In this document: piece by piece, positions 1 to 8,030 of the stretch
Numbering within the stretch: the first letter of the stretch is position 1
Layout of the letters: each line of letters starts with the position of its first letter
The notes under the pieces: generated by a model
Databases searched by the model: none
Seen by the model: only the letters and a program-made list of their open reading frames with translations
Told to the model about the DNA's origin: nothing
Translations under genes and position numbers: made by a program
Assembly (NCBI GenBank): GCA_020060385.1
Contig: JAGVAH010000117.1
Span: 1 to 64,000, forward strand
Direction of reading: 5' to 3'
DNA from: Syntrophobacterales bacterium
GTDB lineage: Bacteria > Desulfobacterota > Desulfobaccia > Desulfobaccales > 0-14-0-80-60-11
DNA length: 64,000 nucleotides

Positions 1-32
1 CAAGCCCCCACCCCCAATCCCTTACATTTAAG

Positions 33-59
33 AAAGGCGGGGCCGCAGGCCCCGCCTTT
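33..59. terminator. Perfect GC-rich hairpin at the window's left edge
   Basis: A 12-bp perfect inverted repeat (33-44 and 48-59) has a 3-base loop and is bounded by AAA and TTT. The T run is short, so it is a modest intrinsic terminator that could work on either strand. The gene it would terminate lies outside the window. Confidence 0.55.
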
Positions 60-118
60 ACTGCTTACTGCTTACTGCTTACTGCTTACTGCTTACTGCT
101 TACTGCTCGCTGCTCACT
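60..118. repeat. ACTGCTT heptamer tandem array
   Basis: Six exact head-to-tail copies of the 7-mer ACTGCTT run from 60 to 101 and then decay into ACTGCTC-like units to about 118, ending at CTCACTTCCCC. Related arrays occur at 38091-38104 and 50398-50432. It is a simple tandem repeat with no spacers, so it is not a CRISPR. Confidence 0.85.
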
Positions 119-226
119 TCCCCTGGCGCCTCCCCCCGCCTCTTTTAGGTAGGGAAAAATTGACAAACCGGAGGGAAACATACTAAAAGAAATGAAAAAC
201 TTGGAACTGCAGACGGCGGGGGCCTC

Positions 227-928
227 ATGGTTGATCAAGAAAAGGAAAAGCCGGCAAAGCCCCATTACCACGGCCATCGCCAACGCCTCCGCACCCGCTT
301 TCTCAAAGGCGGGGCCCCGGCCCTCCACGACTACGAACTCCTGGAACTCCTCCTCACCTTCGCCATCCCCGTGGCGGATGTCAAACCCCTGGGCAAGGGC
401 CTGATTGCCCATTTCGGCTCTTTCACCCAGGTCCTGGACGCCTCTCCCCAGGATCTCATGGACTTCCCCGGCCTGAAGGAATACTCCGCCACCCTCATCA
501 CCCTGGTGAAGGCCTGCGCCGAATACTATCTGCAAGAAGAGGCCCTGAAACGCAACCCCATCAACTCCCTGGACGCGCTGGTGGCCTATTGCCGCACCGC
601 CCTGGGGGGCCTCAGAGACGAGCAGTTCCGGGTCCTGTTCTTGAACAGCCAGAACGAAATCATCGCCGAAGAGATCGTCCAGGAGGGCACCGTGGACCAG
701 ACCGTGGTCTATCCCCGCAAGGTCCTGGAACTGGCCCTGAAACACAAGGCCACCGCCCTGATTTTGGTCCACAACCATCCCAGCGGCAGCCTCAAACCCT
801 CGGCCGCGGACCGGGAACTGACCCGGGCCCTGGTGAAGGCCGCCAAAACTATACACCTCACGGTCCACGACCATTTGATCGTCAGCAGGCAGGGGTACTT
901 TTCCATGGCGGAGCATAATATGCTGTAA
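227..928 (+). CDS. radC: RadC family JAB/MPN+ domain protein
   Basis: A 233-residue protein of the RadC (UPF0758) family. The N-terminal third is the helix-hairpin-helix-like part (the stretch around YELLELLL, residues 37-46). The C-terminal part is a JAMM-type metal-binding domain with the H-x-H-x10-D signature at His182, His184 and Asp195 inside HNHPSG, and an upstream Glu near residue 144. RadC was named for a DNA-repair phenotype, but its real role is unsettled; JAMM enzymes are zinc hydrolases. Length is normal for the family (about 225). The chosen ATG is the first in frame; the purine-rich stretch before it is only a weak ribosome binding site. It stands alone, and the next gene has very different base composition. 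Confidence 0.9.
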   Translation: MVDQEKEKPAKPHYHGHRQRLRTRFLKGGAPALHDYELLELLLTFAIPVADVKPLGKGLIAHFGSFTQVLDASPQDLMDFPGLKEYSATLITLVKACAEYYLQEEALKRNPINSLDALVAYCRTALGGLRDEQFRVLFLNSQNEIIAEEIVQEGTVDQTVVYPRKVLELALKHKATALILVHNHPSGSLKPSAADRELTRALVKAAKTIHLTVHDHLIVSRQGYFSMAEHNML

Positions 929-956
929 GAACTTTTTTAAGAAAGGAGGAGAACAG

Positions 957-1757
957 ATGCAAATATCCATTGTCAAACTTGGTCACCCTCAAGTGGATAT
1001 CCATCGAGTGATAAATATCATAAACAATAATCAAAACCTTTATAATTTAGTTTATAAAACCCAAGTGCCTAATTTAGGTAAATCCGATCTTGAGGGCTGG
1101 TTATATAGCGATGAATTATTATTTAGTAAACTTGCCCCACATATGAAAAGCGATGTTCTTACAATAGGAATAACATCAGTTCAATTAGAGGACGATTGGT
1201 TCATTCGACCCAACGACGATCGTTCCGGGATGATAGTAACAATTTATCAAGCAGACTCTGTGATAGAAAAATCAAAAAAAGACATAGAGGATTTTGTTAT
1301 TTATAAAATCATTACTTGCATATTGGCAAGTGAATTTTATAAAAATAGCAACAAATCGCCTTTTGAAGATTTAATTCATGATGATTGTCGTGGCTGTCTT
1401 TTTGATTTCTGCCCCGATAAGGAAAGCCGCGCTTTTGGTTTAAGTAAATTATTGATTGATGATCAATGCCGAGGAAATTTATTAAATGCTAATGTTCCTC
1501 AAGAGAATATCTTAGCTATTGAATCAGTCATGCAGTATATGAAAAAGCCAAGTTTAGGTAAGAGTGCATATTCTGTACAACAAAATCCTTATCTTGCAGG
1601 ATTATTTGGGATTGGTATTGGAATTATGGTTAATACCATTGCAAGTTATCTATTTGAGGCACGTAATTTTCTAATAAGTATTATATTAATTCTGCTGTTT
1701 ACATTAGGTACCATTTATGGAAAATTTTTATACGATAAATACCAAGCTCCAATGTGA
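957..1757 (+). CDS. AT-rich orphan with Cys cluster and C-terminal membrane anchor
   Basis: A 266-residue protein I cannot assign to a family. A strong Shine-Dalgarno (AAGGAGGAG at 940-948) precedes the ATG. The first 200 residues look soluble. In the middle are four cysteines, C144-x2-C147-x4-C152-x18-C171, in the pattern CRGCLFDFC ... CRG, which could bind zinc. Two hydrophobic segments at about 212-233 and 239-260 would anchor it in the membrane at the C-terminus, leaving the bulk in the cytoplasm. The gene is much poorer in GC than its neighbours and uses A/T-ending codons throughout, which points to recent transfer. A role in stress or defence is only a guess from the context-free, foreign look. 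Confidence 0.8.
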   Translation: MQISIVKLGHPQVDIHRVINIINNNQNLYNLVYKTQVPNLGKSDLEGWLYSDELLFSKLAPHMKSDVLTIGITSVQLEDDWFIRPNDDRSGMIVTIYQADSVIEKSKKDIEDFVIYKIITCILASEFYKNSNKSPFEDLIHDDCRGCLFDFCPDKESRAFGLSKLLIDDQCRGNLLNANVPQENILAIESVMQYMKKPSLGKSAYSVQQNPYLAGLFGIGIGIMVNTIASYLFEARNFLISIILILLFTLGTIYGKFLYDKYQAPM

Positions 1758-1768
1758 TTTCCTAAGCA

Positions 1769-1856
1769 CGTAGGGCGGGAAAACGCAGCGCCTCCCGCCT
1801 GTAGTTAGCCAACTCAATTGCCGAAGGCGGGAGGCGTTTCACTTTCCCGCCCTACG
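1769..1856. repeat. 88-bp nested palindromic element
   Basis: Outer arms CGTAGGGCGGGAAA (1769-1782) and its exact reverse complement (1843-1856) enclose inner arms CGCCTCCCGCCT (1789-1800) and its complement (1825-1836). The whole can fold into one long hairpin. Other palindromes with GTAGGGYG-type ends occur at 34045-34096 and near 60206, so it looks like a non-coding interspersed repeat that could also stop transcription after the AT-rich orphan. Confidence 0.75.
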
Positions 1857-1965
1857 CCACTAGCCTTTCCCCTGGGGAAGCCATTAATGTTGCTATAAAG
1901 AATGCTCGATATCCATGGGGGGACTGCAGCTGCCCAGAATCAGGGAAGATGGAGGAAAGGTATAG

Positions 1966-3546
1966 ATGCTGTTGTCGGAAATTATCCGGAAGGCCACCAA
2001 GATCGCCCCGGAAAAGCCCGCGGTTATCTGCGGGGATGAAACTCTCACCTATAACCAGTTGGTGGCAAGGATGGATTTCTGGGCCCAGAAGCTGATGGCC
2101 CTCGGTATCACCAGGGGTGAGCGCGCGGGCTTGCTCATGCATAACAGCCTTGATTTTGTGCAGTTTTATTTTGCCTGTTTCCGGATCGGCGCCATTGCCG
2201 TCCCCTTTAACAACAGATATGAGAGGCCGGAATTGATTTATGCCCTGAACCAGAGCGGCAGCCGCATCTTGATCGCCGGCCAGGAATTTTCGGCGTTAGT
2301 TATGGATATCAACAAATCCGCGCCTGATCTTACGGGCGTCTATGTGATGGATAATTCTCTCCAGGAAATCTTCGCCAAAACCGCGGCCCGGGCGGAGGCG
2401 ACTGAGATAGTCGAACTGTCGGAGGCGGACATTAACGATCCCGCGGTCATTATTTATACCTCGGGAAGCACCGGCAAACCCAAGGGGGTCATTCATACCC
2501 ATAGTACCCTGTACCATCATATCTTAAATAAGACCAATAGCCTGGAACTGAGCCAGGATGAGGTGGGCCTGGCAGGCACGCAGATCTGCCATTGTGCCGG
2601 TTTGTTAGGGATCCTGCTGCCGGTCCTGGCCAACGGCGGCACCTGTGTGTTGCTTGGGGAATTTGAGCCAGGCGCCTATATTGAACACCTGAAAAAATTC
2701 AAACCCACGATCCTTGTTTTAATGCCCACCCAATTGCTGGAGGTCCTGGAGCATCCCAACTCGAAAGATGCCGATTTCTCCCGGACCCATTCCATGTTAA
2801 TCGGTGGTGATAAAGTGCCCCACCACGTGTATGAGCTTTTTCGCGCCCAAGCGGGATTTGATCTGTCCGAAGGCTGCGGCATGACCGAGTGCGAGGGCTA
2901 CTGCGTGCAACCCCAACATGAGCCGAAAAAACCCGGTTCCATCGGCAAACCCATTGCCGGGGTGAAGGTGAGACTGGCCGACGCCTCAGGGCAGAAACTG
3001 CCAGATAATCAGACGGGGGAGATCCAATTGCAGGCTCAATCCCTGACCGTAGGTTACTGGAACAAACCGGAGGAAACCAGTAAGGCCTTTATTAACGGCT
3101 GGTTTAGGACCGGCGACCTGGCCTTCAGAGACGAAGATGGCTATTATCATTTTGCCGGCAGAATCAAGGAGATCATCATCCGGGGCGGCTCCAACATCAT
3201 GCCGGGCGCGGTGGAAGATGTGCTGGACGACCATCCCCAGGTCGAGTTAAGTGGGGTGGTGGGTTTTGCCGATGCCCATTACGGCAGTATTGTGGGAGCT
3301 TTTATCATGCCCAAGGACCCGGCCCATCCTCCTACCCCGGAAGAGTTGCGCAAGTTTGCGGCGGCCAGGCTGGCGCAATACGAAATCCCCGAAAAGTGGA
3401 TCTTTGTGGACCATCTCCCGGAAAATGCCACCGGCAAAATCGATCGCCAAAAACTCCATATCTTAGCGGCCCAATACACCGAAGAAGCAAAAAAGAGATT
3501 GCGGGTTAAGGTTCACCCAAAAAGCTTAAAGAGAATAGAAAAATAG
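1966..3546 (+). CDS. AMP-dependent acyl-CoA synthetase/ligase
   Basis: A 526-residue member of the ANL superfamily (acyl/aryl-CoA synthetases), which activates a carboxylic acid with ATP to an acyl-adenylate and then forms the CoA thioester. The P-loop-like A3 motif YTSGSTGKPKG lies at about 164-174, the GWFRTGDL motif at about 380-387, the hinge/A8 region with GRIKEIIIRGG next, and the A10 lysine motif ATGKIDRQKL near 482-491. The order and length match long/medium-chain fatty acid or aromatic acid:CoA ligases; the substrate cannot be read from sequence. The ATG follows GGAGGAAAGG. It is monocistronic. In a sulfate reducer it may feed fatty acid oxidation, but no beta-oxidation gene is nearby. 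Confidence 0.92.
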   Translation: MLLSEIIRKATKIAPEKPAVICGDETLTYNQLVARMDFWAQKLMALGITRGERAGLLMHNSLDFVQFYFACFRIGAIAVPFNNRYERPELIYALNQSGSRILIAGQEFSALVMDINKSAPDLTGVYVMDNSLQEIFAKTAARAEATEIVELSEADINDPAVIIYTSGSTGKPKGVIHTHSTLYHHILNKTNSLELSQDEVGLAGTQICHCAGLLGILLPVLANGGTCVLLGEFEPGAYIEHLKKFKPTILVLMPTQLLEVLEHPNSKDADFSRTHSMLIGGDKVPHHVYELFRAQAGFDLSEGCGMTECEGYCVQPQHEPKKPGSIGKPIAGVKVRLADASGQKLPDNQTGEIQLQAQSLTVGYWNKPEETSKAFINGWFRTGDLAFRDEDGYYHFAGRIKEIIIRGGSNIMPGAVEDVLDDHPQVELSGVVGFADAHYGSIVGAFIMPKDPAHPPTPEELRKFAAARLAQYEIPEKWIFVDHLPENATGKIDRQKLHILAAQYTEEAKKRLRVKVHPKSLKRIEK

Positions 3547-3934
3547 CTTCGGCATTGGCAAGGCTTAATCAGCCGCGGTAAAGGCGATGGAGCCCTTCCG
3601 GGAAAGTCTTGGAGCAAATGCTGGCGGGTGGCGTCTTTCCCCAACCTCAGTGGTCGATGAGCGGTACCGGCACAACTCCCGGCACCAATCAAACCAATTT
3701 TAATATTTTCTCTTGCGGATGCGGCCCGAGGTCTGGTGAGGACCCCCAAGCCCTCTTATCTCACCGTCCCTGCTCAACCAATCATCACCCACCAGCGCCG
3801 CTTTTCCCCCGCGGAGCCTAATATGATATGTTGCGGATATACAAACTTCAGGTGAAGCATGGTTAATGGCCAGATAGTCGCTATCAATCCCATCGGGGTT
3901 CTTGCTGTTCAGCCAGCCTCGGTCCTCTTTGGCC
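3547..3934. other. Intergenic, no supported gene
   Basis: Between the acyl-CoA synthetase and the RCC1 gene I see no open frame with family resemblance, good codon use or a ribosome binding site. The minus-strand frame 3700-4017 overlaps the RCC1 end and a terminator, and is not convincing. Confidence 0.5.
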
Positions 3935-3969
3935 AAAAATGCTCGGAGCAGGGGATTGTCCCCTGCTCC
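3935..3969 (-). terminator. Intrinsic terminator of the RCC1 gene
   Basis: A perfect 10-bp stem, GGAGCAGGGG (3945-3954) and CCCCTGCTCC (3960-3969), has a 5-base loop and is followed on the minus strand by a T run (3939-3935). It lies 45 bases past the RCC1 stop codon. Confidence 0.75.
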
Positions 3970-4013
3970 ACCCGAGACAGTATTATCAAACCGCGCAAAT
4001 AACCCCAGCCGCT

Positions 4014-5177
4014 TCAATTCAAGGGAATCACAACCGCGCGGGGCGCGTTAAAGGTTTTAATCTGCGTTGGCCTAAGGCGGTTGGTAGTATCCCCCAGGCC
4101 CAGCTGGCCATAGACGTTATATCCCCAGGCCCAAAGGGAGCCCTTGGCCTGAATACCCAGGCTGTGACAGCGTCCAGCGGCAACGGCCGCCAACCCGGCA
4201 CCTACCAGGGTGGGGGTGGTGCGATTAGTGGTATTCCCTACGCCCAACTGGCCATATTCGTTATCTCCCCAGGCGTAAATAAAGCTGTTGGCCTTGATCC
4301 CTAAAGTGTGAGGGCCCATAGCGGCGGCCACGGTCACCCAATCAGTGGCGCTGCCCACCCGGGTGGGGGTAAGACGGTCGGTGGCATCGCCCAGGCCCAG
4401 TTGTCCATAGCCGTTATATCCCCAGGCCCAGAGGGAGCCATCGGCCTGGAGCCCCAGGCTGTGAAAGTCTCCAGCGGTCACGGCCACCCAGTTGGTGGCG
4501 CTGCCCACCTGGGTGGGGCTGAGGCGGTCGTTGGCATCTCCCAGGCCCAGTTGGCCATTGCTGTTATATCCCCAGGCCCAGAGGGAGCCGTCGGCCTGGA
4601 GCCCCAGGCTGTGAAAGTTTCCGGCGATTACGGCCACCCATTTAGTGGCGCTGCCCACCCGGGTGGGGCTATCGCGCTCGATTTTATCCCCCAGGCCCAG
4701 CTGACCTAAGCCATTATCTCCCCAGGTCCAAAGGGAGCCGTCGGCCTGGAGCCCCAGGCTGTGCCAGCCTCCACCGGCCACGGCCACCCAGTTAGTGGCG
4801 CTGCCCACCTGGGTGGGGGTATGGCGCCCGATGTTATCCCCCATGCCCAGTTGGCCATAGTTGTTGTATCCCCAGGCCCAGAGGGAGCCAAGGGTCTGGA
4901 TCCCCAGGCCGTGATACTCTCCAGCGGCGACGGCCGTCCAGTCAGTGGAACTGCTCACCCGGGTGGGAGTGAGACGGTCGGTGGCATCCCCCAGACCCAG
5001 CTGGGCATAACCGTTTTCTCCCCAGGCCCAGAGGGTACCGTCTTTCTGAATGGCCAGCGTGTGATAGCCTCCTGCCGCAATTACGGGTTTGTCGGGTGCG
5101 GCGGCGCTGAGCGCAGGAAAGATAAAGAGAGTAATTCCACAAACCAACAGCCATAACCCCAAACACCGCAATCTCAT
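4014..5177 (-). CDS. Secreted RCC1-repeat beta-propeller protein
   Basis: The ATG at 5177 is preferred over the upstream one at 5222 because GGGAGGAA sits seven bases before it and the protein then opens with a classic signal peptide (MRLRCLGLW ... ALSAAA). The 387-residue product carries seven RCC1 repeats of about 51 residues, each with W-x-WG-x-N-x2-GQLGxGD, enough to close one seven-bladed propeller. Bacterial secreted RCC1 proteins are thought to act in binding or adhesion; no enzymatic residues are evident. The repeats are also very similar at DNA level (about 153 bp period), so they probably expand or exchange by recombination. It is a single-gene unit with its own terminator. Confidence 0.9.
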   Translation of the reverse strand: MRLRCLGLWLLVCGITLFIFPALSAAAPDKPVIAAGGYHTLAIQKDGTLWAWGENGYAQLGLGDATDRLTPTRVSSSTDWTAVAAGEYHGLGIQTLGSLWAWGYNNYGQLGMGDNIGRHTPTQVGSATNWVAVAGGGWHSLGLQADGSLWTWGDNGLGQLGLGDKIERDSPTRVGSATKWVAVIAGNFHSLGLQADGSLWAWGYNSNGQLGLGDANDRLSPTQVGSATNWVAVTAGDFHSLGLQADGSLWAWGYNGYGQLGLGDATDRLTPTRVGSATDWVTVAAAMGPHTLGIKANSFIYAWGDNEYGQLGVGNTTNRTTPTLVGAGLAAVAAGRCHSLGIQAKGSLWAWGYNVYGQLGLGDTTNRLRPTQIKTFNAPRAVVIPLN

Positions 5178-5908
5178 GGCACTTCCTCCCAGACGGTGAA
5201 GTAAGGCAGAGTGATGCTGCAAGATGCTTACCTTGGGATCAGACCCATTCGCAACTGATTACAGAGCCCCAGCGGGGGGAATCCCGACTTATGCCATACC
5301 AGGTTATAAGTATTGAAAATATTTAAAGATATTTGGTTATGACGATAGAAAGCTCAGAGTTGAGGGCCCAGCCAGACTATTCCACCACTTCCCCCTCTTA
5401 GGGGGAAGGCAATCTTGTTGGCCTTTAACCAATCTCCCAGTGCGCCCCAAGAAATTCCAGCTCATATTTCTACCCGAAGGAATTAAGACAAATTGTGATC
5501 AGGCAACCAGATATGGTTTTGGGTAATCTGTTGACGATTTTAGCAAAAAGAGCTTTTAAGCCCGATGTATCCTTGAAAATTCGTTGCCGAAAGTCAAGAA
5601 AAAAGGACCGTTATGCGGGCGGGTATTTGCCACCCAAGCACCTCGCCAATACCCCAGATAATATTTGAGAAACGATAACATGCGCCTCTCCTGGTAGATG
5701 GGGAGAAAATACGAAGATATGCTAAACAAAATCAGTCCCACCGTCTTAGTATCTCCATAGCCGCCTCCACAGAATCATCGAAGCGCCAACAAGCCACCTC
5801 CTCGCAGATTACCGCCGCCCTAAAACGCCTTTAGGCATATTGCTGCTATATATTTTCTTTTGAAAACCTTATAATTTTATCTGGTATACCCATCTAATTT
5901 TTTTCTCT
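5178..5908. other. 730-bp intergenic region
   Basis: No convincing gene. The region is less GC-rich than its surroundings and holds a short palindrome at 5388-5408. It probably contains the divergent promoters of the RCC1 and GlcD-type genes, but I could not pick clear -35/-10 boxes. Confidence 0.5.
5388..5408. repeat. Short perfect palindrome
   Basis: CTTCCCCCT and AGGGGGAAG are perfect 9-bp arms around a 3-base loop. The CCCCCT/AGGGGG core recurs in the hairpin after dsrC (7813-7847). No T run follows, so termination is uncertain. Confidence 0.6.
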
Positions 5909-5914
5909 GTGAGT

Positions 5915-7321
5915 ATGGTTCCAGAAAACGTCATTCGGGAAATTGAAGCCAGCGTCGGCCAGGAGCAGGTTCTCACCGCGGCCGAGGACCGCTGGACCTA
6001 TGCCTTTGACGCCACGGAAGAGGCGCATCTGCCGGACCTGGTGGTCTTTCCGGGGTCCGCCGCGGAGGTGGCGGCCATCGTCCGGTTGGCGAATGAGCAC
6101 CGCTTCCCAGTGGTGCCCCGGGGCGCGGGCACGGGCCGGAGCGGCGGCTCCGTGCCCATCCAAGGCGGGGTGGTCCTGGTTTTGACCCGGCTTAATCGCA
6201 TCTTGGAGATCAATACCCAGGACCTGGTGGCGGTGGTGGAGCCGGGGGTGATCCTGGGCAGGTTCAAGGCCGCGGTGGAGGAGCAGGGCCTCTATTATCC
6301 CCCGGACCCGGCCAGCGCCGAATTCTGCACCATGGGCGGCAACGTCGCCGAATGCGCCGGGGGCGCGGTGGCCGTGCAGTACGGAGTCACCCGGGATTAC
6401 GTCCTGGGGCTGGAGGTGGTCCTGCCCACCGGGGAGATCATCGAGGCCGGCACCCGCACCATGAAGGGGGTGGTGGGCTACGACCTCACCCGCCTCTTCT
6501 TGGGGTCGGAGGGCACCCTGGGGGTGATCACCCGCATCACCCTCCGGCTGGTGGCCAAGCCTCCGGCCCGGCAGACCCTGGCCGCGGCCTTCGGGACCTT
6601 AACCGCCGCGGCCGGGGCGGTTAGCCGCATCCTGGCCTCGGGCCTGGCCCCCACGGCCCTGGAGTTCATGGACCAGGTCACCTTGAAGTGCGTCCGGGAG
6701 ATGCTGCCCTTTAAAGTTCCTCCCCAGGCCGCGGCCCTTTTGCTCATCGCCGTGGACGGCCACCCCCGGGACGTGGAGGAGCGGGCCGGGGCCATGGCCC
6801 GGTTCTGTGAAGAGCAGGGGGCCAAACCGGTGCTCCGGGCCAAAACCGCGGCGGAGGCCGAAGAATTGTGGCAGGCCCGGAAGGTCGTCTCCCCGGCCCT
6901 CAAGAAGATAAAGCCCCAGAAAGTGAGCGAGGACGTGGTGGTGCCCCTGGGGGCCATCCCGGACTTGATCGCGGCCCTGGAAGAGCTGTCCCAACGCCGG
7001 GGCCTGGTGATCCCCTGCTACGGCCACGCGGGGGACGGCAACATCCACGTCAACGTCCTTTATGACCGCGGCCGGCCGGGGGAAGTGGAGGCGGTGGAGC
7101 CTACGGTGGAGGAGATTTTTGTCCTGGTGCGGGGGCTTAAGGGCACCCTTTCCGGGGAGCACGGCATCGGCCTCACCAAGGCCCCCTATCTGGGAATGGA
7201 ACTGGCGCCTGCGGCCATCGCCCTGCAGAAACGCCTCAAGCAGGCCTTTGACCCCAACAACATTATGAATCCGGGCAAGATTTTTCCCCCAGGGGAGAAA
7301 GCTAAGGACCCCCGGGTTTGA
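5915..7321 (+). CDS. GlcD-type FAD-linked oxidase (2-hydroxyacid dehydrogenase)
   Basis: A 468-residue PCMH-type FAD protein of the GlcD/D-lactate dehydrogenase family, which oxidises a 2-hydroxyacid such as lactate or glycolate to the 2-oxoacid. The FAD-binding half holds PRGAGTGRSGGSVP (about 69-82) and GGNVAECAGG; the C-terminal FAD-oxidase half ends with the family signatures YGHAGDGNIHVN, GEHGIGLTKAPY and DPNNIMNPGKIF. A GTG two codons upstream (5909) is an alternative start; neither has a clear Shine-Dalgarno. The usual iron-sulfur partner (GlcF/CCG-domain protein) is not adjacent, so its electron acceptor is unknown. The codon use is typical of this genome. Confidence 0.9.
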   Translation: MVPENVIREIEASVGQEQVLTAAEDRWTYAFDATEEAHLPDLVVFPGSAAEVAAIVRLANEHRFPVVPRGAGTGRSGGSVPIQGGVVLVLTRLNRILEINTQDLVAVVEPGVILGRFKAAVEEQGLYYPPDPASAEFCTMGGNVAECAGGAVAVQYGVTRDYVLGLEVVLPTGEIIEAGTRTMKGVVGYDLTRLFLGSEGTLGVITRITLRLVAKPPARQTLAAAFGTLTAAAGAVSRILASGLAPTALEFMDQVTLKCVREMLPFKVPPQAAALLLIAVDGHPRDVEERAGAMARFCEEQGAKPVLRAKTAAEAEELWQARKVVSPALKKIKPQKVSEDVVVPLGAIPDLIAALEELSQRRGLVIPCYGHAGDGNIHVNVLYDRGRPGEVEAVEPTVEEIFVLVRGLKGTLSGEHGIGLTKAPYLGMELAPAAIALQKRLKQAFDPNNIMNPGKIFPPGEKAKDPRV

Positions 7322-7383
7322 CTTCCGCCCCCGCATGGGAGCCGGGGCCTTAAGGGAATTAATATTTTAGAAATTTTTAATGC

Positions 7384-7412
7384 TTGACAAAATTTTCACA
7401 ATGACGTAGTTT
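7384..7412 (+). promoter_or_regulatory. Candidate sigma70 promoter of dsrC
   Basis: A perfect -35 box TTGACA (7384-7389) is followed after 17 bases by TAGTTT (7407-7412), a poor -10 box. It lies in an AT-rich stretch about 50 bases before the dsrC ATG. Confidence 0.4.
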
Positions 7413-7459
7413 GAAAAACCAAAAACCGGCGATAAAATCTTTAAGGAGGATATGTCGGC

Positions 7460-7777
7460 ATGGCCACTATCGAATACAAGGGTAAAACTTTTAGCGTTGA
7501 TGAAGACGGCTTCCTGGAAAACCTGGATCAGTGGTGCCAGGAATGGGTGGATTATGTGAAGGATTCCGAGGGCATCAAGGAACTGACCGACGAGCATTGG
7601 AAGGTCATCAATATGCTCCAGGATTATTATAAAAAGAATGGCATCGCCCCCATGGTACGGATTCTCTCCAAGGTGACCGGCTTCAAGCTGAAACATATCT
7701 ATGAGCTGTTCCCCTCCGGGCCGGGCAAAGGCGCCTGTAAGATGGCAGGGTTGGCCAAACCCACCGGTTGCGTCTAA
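7460..7777 (+). CDS. dsrC: DsrC/TusE family sulfur-carrier protein
   Basis: A 105-residue DsrC. In sulfate reducers DsrC accepts sulfur from the siroheme sulfite reductase DsrAB as a trisulfide between its two C-terminal cysteines, which is then reduced by membrane DsrMKJOP. Both cysteines are present: Cys93 and the penultimate Cys104, 11 residues apart in the flexible C-terminal arm GACKMAGLAKPTGCV. A strong Shine-Dalgarno (AAGGAGGA, 7443-7450) supports the start. It is a stand-alone unit with its own promoter candidate and hairpin; dsrAB are not in the window, as is usual for sulfate reducers. It is the best lineage marker here for dissimilatory sulfur metabolism. Confidence 0.95.
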   Translation: MATIEYKGKTFSVDEDGFLENLDQWCQEWVDYVKDSEGIKELTDEHWKVINMLQDYYKKNGIAPMVRILSKVTGFKLKHIYELFPSGPGKGACKMAGLAKPTGCV

Positions 7778-7812
7778 GCCATCCTCCATTTACATATATC
7801 TTAGCGATTTCT

Positions 7813-7847
7813 AAGCAGATTCCCCCTACCCCAGGGGGAATCTGCTT
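7813..7847. terminator. Perfect 15-bp hairpin after dsrC
   Basis: Arms 7813-7827 and 7833-7847 are exact reverse complements around a 5-base loop (ACCCC). Only a weak T run follows, but the stem is long and it is the only candidate to end the dsrC transcript. Confidence 0.65.
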
Positions 7848-8030
7848 GAATTTTGGCACTAGAGGCGCGCCTTCCAAGGCCGGGAAAGAATCATTTGACA
7901 ATCCTCCCTTTTTTCCTTTAAAATTCAAAAAAATAATATGTCCTGCTAGTCTTTTCCGGTTGCACCCCGGTCCGCCGCCATGGCGGGACCGCCGCCGACT
8001 CTGTCTAGGGTTCCTGAAGGAGGTGCCCTT

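Noticed and set aside
60-118. Heptamer array considered as CRISPR
   Set aside because: Direct tandem copies without spacers; no cas genes in the window.
86-976. Minus-strand frame of 296 codons over radC
   Set aside because: Antisense of radC with no homology; its end lies in the heptamer array.
3700-4017. Minus-strand frame after the RCC1 gene
   Set aside because: It runs across the RCC1 terminator and has no good start or family; best explained as non-coding.
4014-5177. RCC1 DNA repeats considered as CRISPR-like
   Set aside because: The period is coding and in frame, with typical RCC1 motifs.
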